Positions 23,976 through 63,140 are shown, numbered from the stretch's first letter. The stretch is 64,000 bases of DNA from Flaccisagitta enflata (GCA_965153355.1 OZ231127.1:99076001-99140000), one strand, 5' to 3'. Numbers and translations are program-made. The notes: generated from the letters alone by a model not told the origin.

Positions 23976-24170
23976 AACAAGGGCGGTTACACGGCTACCA
24001 AAGTGGCGTGCGGGTAGGCAGGGACCATATTTGAGGTCACTAGACCATTTGGGCAGGAGCAGTGAGGTCAAAGAAATAAAATCATAAAAGAAGTAATGTG
24101 CGACCGACTGGCCAACTGATTGACCGACTGACGGACAAAGCAGATTGTAGAGTCGCTTGCACCTTACTAA
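23976..24170 (+). mobile_element. hairpin element, subfamily B
   Basis: AACAAGGGCGGTTACACGGC, AGTGGCGTGCGGGTAGGC, the B block, a GACC array, and an end GTAGAGTCGCTTGCACCTTACTAAAAA with a weakened hairpin. Confidence 0.78.
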
Positions 24171-24279
24171 AAACCCACGACTGAGGCCCAACAAAGTCCA
24201 GTAAATTGGCCTTCACTCGTTGACTCTTTAATGTAGTTATCGCTTTTGATGACATTAAAACTTGTCGTCTCAATTGCTA

Positions 24280-24417
24280 AATTAGTAAATAGACAGATGA
24301 TTGATTTTCAGTCAGTGATTTTTTTCAGAAGTAATATCGGCATTAAACACTTAAAGCCCAAGCAATAACAACAATAACAATAACAACAACAACATCAACA
24401 ACAAAAAACAACAACAA

Positions 24418-24506
<89 letters not shown>

Positions 24507-24910
24507 GCAACAACAACAACAGTAAGAATAGGAACAAACTGACGAGAATTGGAATTTTATGCTCGATACAGGGCCCCAGGGCTCAAAAACGCACATTTTG
24601 AAGTCAAAATATTTGAAATCTGTATGAATATGCTTTGTTCTATTGACAAAATCAATCAGAGTAGATTTTCTGTTTATTTTGAGAGAGAAGCCCATTAAAA
24701 CACTACCAATATGCCAAAAAATGGCTGAAACATGTCAAAATTGGTATATATGCTCGTTCAGGGCAAATGTTGTGGGGTACCCGATCATTTTACAGCCTCG
24801 GGACCATCACCACTGGCTTCAGCACGAAAAAAGGTTTCAGAAACGCTTTTTCCACCACTTGATTTCTCAAAATGGTACTTTCCTGGACCATACTATTCTA
24901 CACGGCATCC
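24280..24910. repeat. right arm of the 4.4-kb inverted repeat
   Basis: Reverse complement of the left arm, with an (AAC)n run at 24368-24522 in place of the left arm's (GTT)n. About 3 kb separates the arms. Confidence 0.87.
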
Positions 24911-25081
24911 AGGAACAAACCATAGGTCGAAAAAAATGGTCAAGACTCCTGACCAAGAGAAATGTCTTTTTTGATGTATTAGCTACAAAATAATGGTAAA
25001 AACAAAAAAATTGGCTTAGAAATATAGAATTGACAGTCAAATAATAGCAAAAAAAGCTTTTTTTTAAGCATTTTTTAGATT

Positions 25082-25388
25082 AACAAGGCCAACACCTATG
25101 AGTCGCGTACGAGACTTTCTGATTGAGAATGACTTGGAATGCCTAAAAATGACTTAGAATGACTCTGAATAACCTAAAATGACTTAAAATGACCAACAAG
25201 GACTTAAAATGATGGATTGACCTAATGACTAAAAATGACTTAGAGTGACTTAAAATGACTTAAAATGACTTTAAATGACTTAAAATGACTTAGAATGACT
25301 TAAAATGCCTTAAAATTACTTATAATGACTAAAAATAACTTAAAATAATGTGACAAAGCGGGTTGTAGAGTCGCGTGCACGCGACTAA
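25082..25388 (+). mobile_element. hairpin element, subfamily A
   Basis: AACAAGGCCAACACC, AGTCGCGTACGAGACTT, about 20 AAAATGACTT units (25130-25350), almost no GACC array, and the perfect GTCGCGTGCACGCGAC palindrome before TAAAAA. Confidence 0.88.
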
Positions 25389-25540
25389 AAATTGTGTTCA
25401 TGGCTTCTAAAAGTATGAAGAGATATATAAAAAGTTTGGCTACAGTGGCTGCACTAATGCTTTTACCTACTTCAGTTTGTTAAGAGTGATTTTGCACTAA
25501 TCAAGAAAAAAAATCACAAAAAATTATTGTAAAACAACTA

Positions 25541-25716
25541 CACTAGGACCCCGCCTCATTGGTCCCATTGGGACCAATGATTTTTGACCTTTATCTCGGG
25601 GTAACCTTTAAAGAGAGGCGAAATCTCAATAAAAACTATCATTTGGGACATCAAAATGTTGACCTTTATTGATGGGGAACCTTTAAAAGCGAGGCTGTTA
25701 TTGCGGGGTTCTACTG
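25541..25716. mobile_element. pogo-like MITE (CACTAGGACCCCGCC)
   Basis: CACTAGGACCCCGCCTCATT to TTGCGGGGTTCTACTG, TA on both sides. Same family as 12860 and 27057. Confidence 0.8.
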
Positions 25717-25719
25717 TAT

Positions 25720-26744
25720 TTTGTTTTTTGATATCTTTAAGCTCTAGTCCAATAGATATTTTTTAAACTAGCTGGTTAATATTTCAGCATGTGAATCCCA
25801 TCAATATTCATACACCTTTCATAATTTTCAAGAATTTCATAGAAGAATTTGTAAAAATAAGCTGAAAAATAACTAATTTGCTAGTTAAAACTAGTTTTTT
25901 CAGCTCATATCTGTAAAATAACCCTCTAAATTAACTAAATAGGTAAAAACAATTTTACAACAACTATTGCCACACTTTTCAGATATTTCTTAAACTGCTG
26001 GAAGCTACAATCTTGATTTTAAACATAAAAAATATGTAAAACTATTTATTTTTGCTATCTTTAAGATTTAAATTCCATATATCCAAGCTGATTTTTTAAT
26101 TTTTGCCATAAATTAATAGCTAAGGCATCAAAAAAGATATTTTCCTAGGTCAGGAGTCTTGACAATTTTTTTCCACCTATGGTTTGTTTCTGGACGCTGT
26201 GTCTAATTACTTTTATTAGATGTTAGAATGCACAATTTTTTCATGTGGGTTCCCCTGGTTGGAAAGGAAGGAAATTATGCCTGGGACAAACTTTCTAATT
26301 TTATGGTATTTTTACTAATAAAACATGGCAGAGGATAGCAACCTTTTAGCTATGTTTGACATAGAATTTGGCATCCAAAATTGGAAAATAGATAGGTTGG
26401 TTTACACCGTCGAAGCAGGACGGCTCAAAATCAGACGGCTCAAAATCGGCTCAAGGTATTGAAGAAAGTCCACTAGAATAACTTATAATCAACCATCAAT
26501 TTTCTTTTGTCCATCAAAGCCAATTTCCTCCAGAGCACTTCAAGTGATCCTAGTCTTCCTTGTCCTAATTGTTTAACATGAATTTTTGCTGCCTATTGGA
26601 TAATAAGTATTCACAATTAACTGACCTCTATATTTGATTATTATTTTGATAATAAAGATCAGTTCAAAATAAATTTTGAATGTATTTTTTCAAATTTTGC
26701 CAAATCTATTGGACACCCTGTTACAGCTCCCCATGTAACGCTTC
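25720..26744. other. no gene recognised
   Basis: AT-rich unique-looking DNA between the MITE and the duplicated block. A short direct repeat CGGCTCAAAATC occurs near 26430-26450. Confidence 0.5.
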
Positions 26745-26873
26745 TGTGACTACTTATAGTGTTCTACAACCAAAATCACAAAAAGAGAAGTAACATAGGA
26801 AACAACAAATTTACAGAGTATTCAACATATTCTAGATCTCGTGAGTAAATGCAGCAACGTTTGAAAGAGAATA

Positions 26874-27040
26874 CAGTAGAACCCCGCTCCAACAGACCGA
26901 CTCCTAACTGAAATCTGCCTGTATATGAATTCTTTGTCTCTCCAGTCAACTTTCTTTTATTTCTTATATTGGCTATAACATAAATCCACCTATAACAAGT
27001 TTTTTCTGGTCCCCTTAAATCCGTAAGAGCGGGATTTACA
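26874..27040. mobile_element. pogo-like MITE, right end deleted
   Basis: CAGTAGAACCCCGCTCCAAC start after TA. It ends GAGCGGGATTT without ACTG. Confidence 0.75.
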
Positions 27041-27056
27041 AAATTGTTTACAGGTA

Positions 27057-27231
27057 CAGTAGCACCCCGCCTCATTGGTCCCATTGGGACTGAAGATTTT
27101 TCACCTTTATATCAGGTTCACCTTTACAGAGAGTTGAAATCACATTAAAAGGATCATTTGGGACCTTAAAATGTTAACCTTTATTGATGGGGAACCTTTA
27201 AAAGCGGGTCTGTTATTGCGGGGTTCCACTG
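27057..27231. mobile_element. pogo-like MITE (CAGTAGCACCCCGCC)
   Basis: CAGTAGCACCCCGCCTCATT to TTGCGGGGTTCCACTG, with TA on both sides. Confidence 0.83.
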
Positions 27232-27504
27232 TACTAGTGCACACATATGACCAGAGGAAGCAACATCAGAAAGTCTTCTCTATTTCATAAAACTTGATTA
27301 ATTGCTATTCAAACCAGGATCCATATATAAGTAAATGAAATCTAAATGCACATAATGAGTAACCACCAAGGAAATGCGCGATTGATGCAAATATAGTTGA
27401 TACATGAGCAAGAGATCGCTTCACCGCAAGAGCTTAGGATTAGGGTATTACTCTTGACTTTCACAAATGATTAGGTCAAGCGTTTGTTAAAGTTTTAAAC
27501 AGAA

Positions 27505-28010
27505 GAATACACCGTCTTTAGATCGATTTGAAATATACAAAACCTTTATAACTTCTAAACTACAGGGAAAAAAGTCTTAAAATTTTCAATGAATATTGGT
27601 AACCTATGACGGTTTTGTTACGTAAAAGATTACATATGGGTACTGAATAATTGGAGCACAGCAAAACACTGAAAAGAACACCCATTTATTGAGCCACTGA
27701 AATTTTTCTCTGTTTTTTTTTCAAAGAGCCGTCTTTATTTGCTTGTTATTTCCAAGCATATCGACCTAAAACCCTAAGATTGGTTTCAAATGATCTATAA
27801 TTACTTTAAATTAACACATAAACTGTTGACTTTAAGAAAATTTTGATATCTAGTGGGATTTTCATCAATTTTGGATGATTTTTGAGGAAATTGTGAAGGC
27901 CAAACAAGAAAAATCATCATAATTTTCACAAAAATAATGAAATCAGTCAAATTTTCAGGCAAAACGGAAGTCTATGAATTATCATCTGTAATCTAAAAGT
28001 GTTCTTAGAG
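27505..28010 (+). repeat. dispersed repeat (inverted copy at 336-800)
   Basis: Contains TCTTTAGATCGATTTGAAA, TGATATCTAGTGGGAT and TTGTGAAGGCCAAACAAGAA, as in 336-800 on the other strand. Confidence 0.75.
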
Positions 28011-28245
28011 TTCCAGTTCCATTCATTTGGAATTTACCGGCAGAAAATTACAACCTTCTTTGAAAAAAGGTTGGAAAAAGTTGATTTTGCTCTAAAATAG
28101 GCCATTCTTTCAGTGTTATGCAAATCCCAAGATCTCAAGTACTAGGATCTTAGGTTTGACAGAGTAAAACCGTCACACAAAGTTGTAATGAAAAGAAAGG
28201 GAAATTGGACAAAAATTTGGAAAACTGCTTAAATGCTAAAATTTA

Positions 28246-28320
28246 CATTGAGGTATTTAAGGTCATTGAGGTATTTAAGGTCATTGAGGTATTTAAGGTC
28301 ATTGAGGTATTTAAGGTCAA
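28246..28320 (+). repeat. 18-bp tandem repeat ATTGAGGTATTTAAGGTC
   Basis: Four nearly perfect copies. Confidence 0.92.
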
Positions 28321-28524
28321 TTGAAATAAAGATGAAAAAAATTCAAAAACGCAATAGTTCCCATTGAATAGCAAAAAAAATTGACAAAAAAAGGCAGGCA
28401 GACAGACAGACAAACAGTTTTTTTTTCAAAAAAACATTTGAAACAGCTATTTACTGCTCCAAGCTTCTTCTCCACTACTTAGAGACGTTTAAAACGCAAT
28501 AAAAAGCCTTTAAAACAACTTTGT

Positions 28525-28597
28525 GACCGACCGACGGACGGACGGACGGACCGACGGACCGAAAAGTGGCTTATAGAGTCGCGTAGCACGCGACTAA
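28525..28597 (+). mobile_element. hairpin element, 3' fragment
   Basis: GACC/GACG array then TATAGAGTCGCGTAGCACGC and GACTAA. No AACAAGGCC upstream. Flanked by a direct repeat of about 55 bp (28341-28395 and 28601-28653). Confidence 0.72.
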
Positions 28598-28835
28598 AAA
28601 TTCAAAAACCCAATAGTTCCCATTGAATAGCAAAAGAAATTGACAAAAAAAGGCAAAGAAAGCAAAAAAAAAGCCCAAGTGAAGCATGAAAAATCCATCA
28701 AATGAATGCAAAAATGCAGAAACCTTCAATAAATGACAAGGAAATTAGCACAATAGTTAGCAAAGATTTTGCATAGAATCATAGGTCATCTGCCTAGAGA
28801 TATTGCTGACCACCAATTTGCTTTTGGCCACCTAT

Positions 28836-55359
<26,524 letters not shown>

Positions 55360-55633
55360 CTGAAAACCGTAGAATGCAATTTATAAATCTTTTTATATGT
55401 TCTTTTAATTCGTCATCAATAAAGAGACAGTAACATACAAATCAGCGTTCAACTACAAACTACACAAAAGAATAAAGAATAAATTAAAATTCAAGTGCAA
55501 TGCACAGCGTGAAAGATTAGTAGCAAAAAAAAAGAAAAGCGAACAATGAACATAAACAAGACATTGACTATTCTTGTTCCTTTTCCTGTTCAAGCTTAAA
55601 GCTACTTTTAAGCCTTTTGCATTTTTTGTAATA

Positions 55634-55689
55634 GTACTTTTTATCAACCTCTCAGTCAAGAAGAGTCATTGTTTCATGTAGCATCATGC
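55634..55689 (+). repeat. 56-bp direct repeat, copy 1
   Basis: GTACTTTTTATCAACCTCTC through GTAGCATCATGC. The second copy is at 58437-58492 with one difference. Confidence 0.9.
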
Positions 55690-55789
55690 CATTCTGCGAC
55701 GATTTACAAAATACAACCTGCCAAACATGCCAAACCTGCCAAACCTCAATCTAGGCAAAAGGAAAATATATCAAGACCTAGAATCCTCA

Positions 55790-56262
55790 TGAAGTAAGCT
55801 GACTTAAGCGGAGAAAAGGCAGCTCGCTGTCATGACTGCTAAAGGGGGGAGGGAATTACTCAAGGGATGCCCTAAATGCTCTAGGAACTTGGTCACCTGG
55901 GACACAGGTCCCTATGAAAGAGAAGAAGTGAGAGGTGTGTCCTAGGAAATGGGTGGGGAAGCCTCTGCCAGATGCTAGACCAGAGATTCAAAAGTCGGGA
56001 AGGAAGAGCAGAGCAATTAAGGAAAATGAGACAGGTAGCAAAGGAGAGAGAGAGAGCAACAGCCAATCAGGAGGAGGAGAAGCTGAGGAGGCAAGGTTTT
56101 GACAGCTAGAGCCAGAGAGCAAGAATTTCTTACTTGAGACTTACTTAAGACTTACTCAACTACCTATTGTGAATATCCTCCAGGATGACCCGCAGCAGCG
56201 AGCTAGCAAGAGGAAGAGGTCCCTGTACTACATAACTAGAGTTGCGTGTCCGCGACAAGAAA
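55790..56262 (+). mobile_element. possible hairpin-ended element, GC-richer
   Basis: A GC-richer stretch that ends ACTAGAGTTGCGTGTCCGCG then ACAAGAAAT, close to subfamily C ends. It has no AACAAGGCC start and no GACC array. The body contains no ORF I recognise. Confidence 0.4.
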
Positions 56263-56549
56263 TAGGTCAATTTGTTACATATCAAGGTGCAGAAGACTTA
56301 CTTTTCATCTTGGGTTTTTCCCACTAGAATAAAAAAATTGAGGAAAAAAACAAAGAAGAAAAATCAAATGAATTCTTTGCTGTGAAGCGTAAGGCATCAA
56401 ATGTATAACCCGATTCTTCCTTGTCTTTGAGAAATTTTTTCTCAATGTATTGCACGTCGCTTTGAGGTTTATGTTTTTGGCTATTATCGAAGCATTATAT
56501 TTTTCGCTTTCTTGACTCGTAGTTCATAAAGAGAAAAAACATCATGTTT

Positions 56550-58199
56550 TTAGTCGCGTGCACGCGACTCTATACCCCGCTTTGTCCGTCCGTCGGTTGG
56601 TCTGTCCCCATTTTACTTTTTTATTCGTTTTATTCCTATAAAGTCATTTTAAGTCAATTAAGTGATTTTGAGTCAAATTAGATCATTTTAAGTCATTTTA
56701 AGTCACTTTAAGTCAAATTAAGTCATTTGAGTCATTATTGAACTTTAGTCAATTTAAGTCAATCTAGGTCATTTTAAGTAAATTCAAGTCAATTTAAGTC
56801 AGTTTAACTCAGTATAAGTCAATTTAAGGCAGTATAAGTCAATTTAAGTCATTTTATGTCAACTAAAAGTCAAATTAAGTCATTTTAAGTCATTATTGAA
56901 TTTTTGTCAATTTAAGTCAATCTAGGTCATTTTAAGTCATTTTAAGTAAATTCAAGTCAATTTTAGTCAGTTTAACTCAGTATAAGTCAATTTAAGGCAG
57001 TATAAGTCAATTTTTATTTACATAATTATAGGTAATTATAAGTCATAATGCAATTTTGGGTAATCATAGGTAATTATAGGTCATTAGGCAATTACAGGAA
57101 ATCATAGGTCATTATAGGTAATCATAGGCCATTATAGGTAATTATAGGTTATTATGCAATTGTAGGTCATTATAAGTAATTATAGGTAATTATAGGTAAT
57201 TATAGGTAATAATAGGTCATTATACGTGATTATAGGTAATTATAGGTAATTATAGGTTATTATGCAATTATAGGTCATTATAGGTCATTATAGGTAATCA
57301 TAGGTTATTATGTGATTATAGGTCATTATTGGTCAGTATGTAATCATAGGTAATTATAGGTAATCATTGGAAATTATAGGCCATTATAGGTAATTATAGG
57401 TAATTATAGGTTATTATGTAATTATAGGTAATTATAGGTCATAATAGGTAATTATAAGTCATTATGCAATTATAGGTCATTATTGGCAATTATAGGTCAT
57501 TATGTAATTATAGATAATTATAGGTAATTATAGGTCATTATAGGTAATTATTGGTAATCAAAGGTCATTAAAGGCAATTATAGGTCATTATGTAATTATA
57601 AGTAATAATAGGTAATTATAGGTCTTTAAAGGTAATTATATGTCAATAGACAATCTTAGGTAATTATAGGTCATTATTCAGTTATAGGTAAGTATAGGTA
57701 ATTATAGGTCATTACAGGTAGTTATAGGTCATTATGTTATAATAGGTAATTATGGGTAATTATAGGTAATCATAGGTCAATATAGGTAATTATTGGTCCA
57801 TATGTGATTATAGGTAATCATAGGTCTTTATAGGTATTTATAGGTCATTATTTAATTATGGGCAATTATTGGTAATTATAGGTAATCATAGGTCATTATA
57901 GGTAATTATAGGTAATTATGTTGTTATAGGTAATTATGGGTAATTATGGATAATCATACTTCATTGTAGGTAATCATTGGTCCATATGTAATTATAGGTA
58001 ATCATAGGTCTTCATAGGTACTTATAGGTCATTATTTGATTATGGGTAATTACAGGTAATTATAGGTCATTATAAGCAATTATAGGTCAATAGGTAATCA
58101 TTGTCATTATCGTCATTACAGGAAATAACGTTCTTCTATAATTAGGCGATTATACAATTAAGTAAGTCTCACACGCGACTTATAGGTGTTGGCCTTGTT
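56550..58199 (-). mobile_element. hairpin element, subfamily A, 1.65 kb
   Basis: The perfect terminal palindrome lies at 56552-56570 and the 5' end GGCCTTGTT at 58191-58199. Between them are a short GACC array, an AAGTCATTTT-type array (56640-57015) and a very long TAATTATAGG array (57015-58130, read on plus), all with units of about 10 bp. It lies just upstream of the first tyrosinase 1 exon seen. Confidence 0.88.
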
Positions 58200-58436
58200 A
58201 ATGTGCAGAGCGCACACTTGGACTGGTGCAGAACCCAGCCCCAAGATCGGTGCGAGCTCTAGTTTGGGCACCATTGCTCAAATAAGAGGGGAAAGTTGAG
58301 TAGTCGACTTTGATCAATTCTTAAAAATACTTCTATGGCTGAAAGAATTATTTTGACAATGGATTCATCTTTGTTAGACATGAATTGACTAGAAATTCAA
58401 TTCTTTTGGCAATCAGGGTATGTTGCCGTAGTAACT

Positions 58437-58492
58437 GTACTTTTTATCAACCTCTCAGTAAAGAAGAGTCATTGTTTCATGTAGCATCATGC
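58437..58492 (+). repeat. 56-bp direct repeat, copy 2
   Basis: Same sequence as 55634-55689. The 2.75 kb between them holds the 1.65-kb hairpin element and the GC-richer block. Confidence 0.9.
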
Positions 58493-58786
58493 GATTCATC
58501 CAGTTCCAAATTCTGTCAAATTATTCTCAGATTTTGCTCCGTAATTCTGCCTCTCTTTTTTTTTTTTTTTGTTCTTAAGCCTGACTCTCTGGGATGATAT
58601 GTCTCTATTAATATGAGTTAAACTTCATGATCCCTTCTATTGTCCCATGGTATGTCAGAAAATTTTAGTGTTTTCTCTGTCTATCTGTCTATCTGTTTAT
58701 CTGTCTGTCTGTTTGTATTTCTGTAACTCAGCCAGTCAGTCTGTCAGTCAGTCAATTGCTTGTTCAACCACTCATTTACTTTTGTA

Positions 58787-59450
58787 GGGCAGCAGCCCCA
58801 AAGGAGACGGTGTCTTGTAGAAAACAGGGGATTTTTGTTCGTCCGTCTGTTCATTTGTCCATTCGTTAGTCCCCCCAGTCCCTCTCAGGCCTGAAATCTG
58901 CCCCCTCAGGCCTGAAATCTGCCCTCTCAGGCCTTAAATCTGCCCTCTCAGGCTTGAAATCTGCCATCTCAGGCCTGAAATCTACCCTCTCAGGTCCCAA
59001 ATCTGCCCTTTCAGGCTTGAAATCTGCCATCTCAGGCCTGAAATCTATCCTCTTAGGCCCCAAAACCGGCCTCTCAAGCCTCAATTCCGGCCTCTCATAC
59101 CTCAAATCCGGCCTCTCATGCCTCAAATCCGGCATCTCAGGCCCAAATCCAGCCTCCCAGAACTCAGATCCGATCTCTCAGGCCTCAAATCTGGCCTATT
59201 GGATCTCAAATCCAGCCTGTAAGGCCTCAAACCTGCCCTCTCAGGCCCCAAATTAGCCCTCTTAGGCCTCAAACTAGGCCTCTCATGCTTCAAAGTAGCG
59301 CTCCCAAGCTTCAAATCAGACCTGATAGCCATTCAACTCTTGGGAAAGCCTTCAGACTCTTGAAGGCCTTCAATCAGCCCACTATAGCATTGCATAAACA
59401 TTTTCAGGCAGGATGAGCAAAAGTCCTCCTGTGTTTTACAGGACTCACAC
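58787..59450. mobile_element. GC-ended element with CAGGCCTGAAATCTGCC units
   Basis: GGGCAGCAGCCCCAAAGGAG start, GTCC array, then 20-30 units of about 20 bp (TCAGGCCTGAAATCTGCCCT and variants) to 59300, ending near CCTCCTGTGTTTTACAGGAC. Confidence 0.75.
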
Positions 59451-59513
59451 AAATTCACAATCATGCATAGAGCATAGCAGGGCAACGGGTATTACTTACT
59501 ACTAGAGATGCAG

Positions 59514-59712
59514 AAGCGGAAGCGGAAGCGGAAGCGGAAGCGGGTGGAAGCGGTAGTTTGAGGATGGAAGCGGAAGCGGAAGCGGAAGCGCAATTTTGAA
59601 ATCAAGTGGAAGCGGAAGCGGAAGCGAAAACTTTTTTTGATGCCTAATGGAAGCGGAAGCGGAAGCGAAAGGACACAATCAAGCGCTTCCGCTTCCGCTT
59701 CCGCTTCCACTT
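59514..59712. repeat. (GGAAGC)n hexamer with an inverted end
   Basis: GGAAGCGGAAGC runs to about 59668, then the complement (CGCTTCCGCTTCC) at 59681-59708, so the tract folds on itself. Confidence 0.92.
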
Positions 59713-59939
59713 TAGATCCTGACAATATTTTGACAATAATCATGTCAGTTTTAATGATACTAATTTTAGTATAATTTATTCATTTTTTTTGCTCTTGGTG
59801 TTATTATTTTTTTTTATTGCTTTTGTATATTTTTCTTTCATCTGTTTGTCTCTGTTGATCTATCCTTTTATTCTTCTTTCGCTTTATCTGATTATTTTCT
59901 GTCTGTCTGTACATCTCTTTCTGTCTGTCTGTCTTTTGC

Positions 59940-60256
<317 letters not shown>

Positions 60257-60539
60257 AGTGCGTATCATAATTCAGAATCTGAGTTACGCCCCTTTAAGAA
60301 TGTTCATAATTTAGAATCTAAGTTACAAACATATTAAAATGTTCATAACTTAGAATGTCTGTCTCTCTATCCTTTGTTCATTATTTAGAATCTATTTGGA
60401 ATCTTTCTCTCTCTCTCTAGCTGTGTATCTGGCCTTGAGTTACAGAAACGCAACCTTAACAAATGCTGTGTCCATTCGACCCTCTATTGTCAGTTAAAAA
60501 AGTCACACAAAGAATTAGTCATCCAAGGATTCCACATGT

Positions 60540-61235
60540 TCAGCGGTACCCGATGCCCTGCTGGGAGTGATTTAGTGAAAGCTGAGCATGGCAGCGGCCC
60601 AAAAAAAACAATATCCTGTAAGACACATGGGTGAGTTTCCATGTTATTCAATGAGATTTTTTCCTTTTTTGGGCAGCAGCCCCGAAGGGGTCGATGACCT
60701 ATGCTTTCACACATATGGGGGATTTTCTCCTTTTCCTCCTTCTCCTCCTACGTCCCCCCCCTCAAATCCTAGTCTCGAGGCCCAAATTCCAGTCTTGAGG
60801 CCCAAATCCCAGTCATGAGGCCCACTTCCCAGCCTCAAGGCCCGAATCCTAGCCTCAAGGCCTAAATCCTAGCCTGGAGGCCCAGATTTCAGTCTTGAAG
60901 CCCAAATGTCAGCCTCAATGTCAAAATCTCAGCCAAGAGGCCCAGATCCCGGCCTTGAGGCCCAAATCTCAGCCTCCAGGCTAGGATTTGGGCCTTGAGA
61001 CTAGGATGTGGGCCTTGAGGCTTAGATGTGGGCCTCAAGACTGGGATTTGGGCCTCGAGACTGGAATTTGGGCCTCGAGACTGGGGAGGGAGGAGGAGGA
61101 GGAGGAGGAGAAGGAGAAAATCCCCCATATGTGTGAAAGCATAGGTCATCGACCCCTTCGGGCCGCTGCCCTGCTCCCCCCTCAACTTCCACCACAACCT
61201 ACTCAGGCAGGGCACGGGTACTGCTGACCATCTAA
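60540..61235. mobile_element. GC-ended palindromic element
   Basis: GGGCAGCAGCCCCGAAGGGG near 60675 and the inverted CCCCTTCGGGCCGCTGCCC near 61150. The arms match through TCGATGACCTATGCTTTCAC / GTGAAAGCATAGGTCATCGA. The centre is units of about 20 bp of GAGGCCCAAATYCCAGYCTY. Confidence 0.83.
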
Positions 61236-61439
61236 CGCTTTTGCGACTATTGTCAATTTCCAATGCTATCTAATGGGAATTTCTGCATTTTCTTCATTTT
61301 TTATCTATTGTCCGTGTTATTCAATGGGTATTTTTGCATTTTTGCATTTTCTCTCAATTTTTTATATTATTCTATGAAAACTTTTGTCTTTTTCAGTTTT
61401 TGTCAATTTTCCATGTTATTCAATAGGGTTTGAGGTTTC

Positions 61440-61562
61440 TGGCATAAGGAGGCGGGTGGGGACGGACGTACGGTCGGACAGATAGACGGACAGAAGGACG
61501 TATGTATGAATTTGCCCCCTGTGTCCTACAGGACACCGGCTCTTTGGGGCCGCTGCTCAAAA
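61440..61562. mobile_element. GC-ended element, end fragment
   Basis: GGACG/GGACAG array then CCCCTGTGTCCTACAGGACA and GGGGCCGCTGC. Confidence 0.6.
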
Positions 61563-61597
61563 AGCACATAACAGAGAGGAGAAAGGAGAGGGAAAGA

Positions 61598-61610
61598 AAC
61601 AGAGAGAGAG

Positions 61611-61707
<97 letters not shown>
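61598..61707 (+). repeat. (GA)n microsatellite
   Basis: About 50 GA units ending next to the 61716-61741 palindrome. Confidence 0.97.
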
Positions 61708-61709
<2 letters not shown>

Positions 61710-61715
61710 TGGCTA

Positions 61716-61741
61716 ACGCTACCGAGAATTCTCGGTAGCGT
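61716..61741. repeat. 26-bp perfect palindrome centred on GAATTC
   Basis: Half-site ACGCTACCGAGAA. A diverged relative lies at 61764-61795, between the GA and CT tracts. Confidence 0.9.
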
Positions 61742-61856
61742 CAATGATGACAACTACACATTTTGACACTACTGAGAATTCTCCATAGCGTCAATATCCA
61801 TTCTCTATTGTGATGATTTGGAAACTAATAATTGACACTGCTGAAAATAGTTTTCT

Positions 61857-62029
<173 letters not shown>

Positions 62030-62253
62030 AAGTTTTATTGCAAACATGTTTATGCATTGAATTTTTTTTTTATCAGTGGAGGGACTTAAGCAGATAACTT
62101 TAACCAACCTGGAAAAAAATGTATCCTAAGTTTTTTATATACTTTTATATTGTTCAGCAGTAACTTATAAATTTTTTTATTATTCCTTATTCTCTATCTC
62201 TTAAATTTTGTTTTTACTCTTTATTCAACTTTTTACTTTAGATTTTTTCTTTT

Positions 62254-62441
62254 TTAGTCGCGGACTAGCGACTCTATAAGAGGCTTTGTCCGTCCGTCCG
62301 TCCGTCCGTCGGTCGGTCGGTTGGTCGGTCGGTTGGTCGGTCGGTTGGTCCGTGGTGATCGAGTTGGAAAGTGTGAAAACACACATTATCGCCCCTGCCC
62401 ACCCGTCCGCGACTGGTATTGGCCGTGTATCCAGCCTTGTT
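62254..62441 (-). mobile_element. hairpin element, subfamily C, full copy
   Basis: On minus: AACAAGGCTGGATACACGGC, CAGTCGCGGACGGGTGGGC, a GACC/GACG array, and GTCGCTAGTCCGCGACTAAAA. Sister of the 32076 copy. Confidence 0.87.
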
Positions 62442-63055
62442 TATTCATATTATATTTCATCTTTTATATCTCTAGCCTGCATTTTTTTTAACTGTTTATT
62501 TTTGAATTTTCATTTTTCACTTTTATATTTTTTGTTTCAATTTTTTTGTCACTGTTCAAGCGTCAGTTTTTATTCTTAACCTTTTTTTGATTTTTTATAT
62601 TTATATTTTATTTTCATCATTAACTTTTTGTTTTTCATTTTTTTAAAGAATTGTTAATCATTACATTTTTCTAATTAAATTGTCATATATTTCGATGATT
62701 TTTTTTATATTTTCAACATTAAGCAAAAAAAAAAAAAAAAACAAAAAAAAAAACAATAAAATTAAGGGTTATGATTTTTTCCAGATGGATTATGTCAAAT
62801 CCCCCTCTATATTTACAATACATTTATAAATAGCTATGATCAGGTCTAAGATGCATCCTCGTATGTCTATCAGAGGGTATATCCATCCATTTGTTCATTT
62901 GTCCATCCATCCATCCATGCGTCTATCTTTCCATCCCTCTGTCCATCCATCCACTCATCCAACTTATTGCTTCCTTAACATCTGTTATTCTGGGTTTTAA
63001 TTGTACTTGTCTGTAGAAAGAGTGAGCATGTGTTATGAGTGAGTGGGTGAGTGAG
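62442..63055. other. no gene recognised
   Basis: T-rich DNA, an A-run at 62726-62758 and a CATC/CCAT stretch at 62880-62960. Confidence 0.5.
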
Positions 63056-63106
63056 AAAGAAAGAAAGAAAGAAAGAGAGAAAGAAAGAAAGAAAGAAAGA
63101 AAGAAA

Positions 63107-63140
<34 letters not shown>

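Larger units (their letters stand above)
26745..27340 (+). repeat. duplicated block, copy 2
   Basis: Same order as 12540-13160. In this copy the first MITE has lost its right end (the ATGACTGTA part is missing near 27033). Confidence 0.85.

Noticed and set aside
56302-56323. 22-bp candidate exon (tattctag acceptor, GTAAGT donor) upstream of the 55359 exon
   Set aside because: Good splice signals, but in the phase needed to join the phase-0 start at 55359 it contains TGA, so I did not add it to tyrosinase 1.
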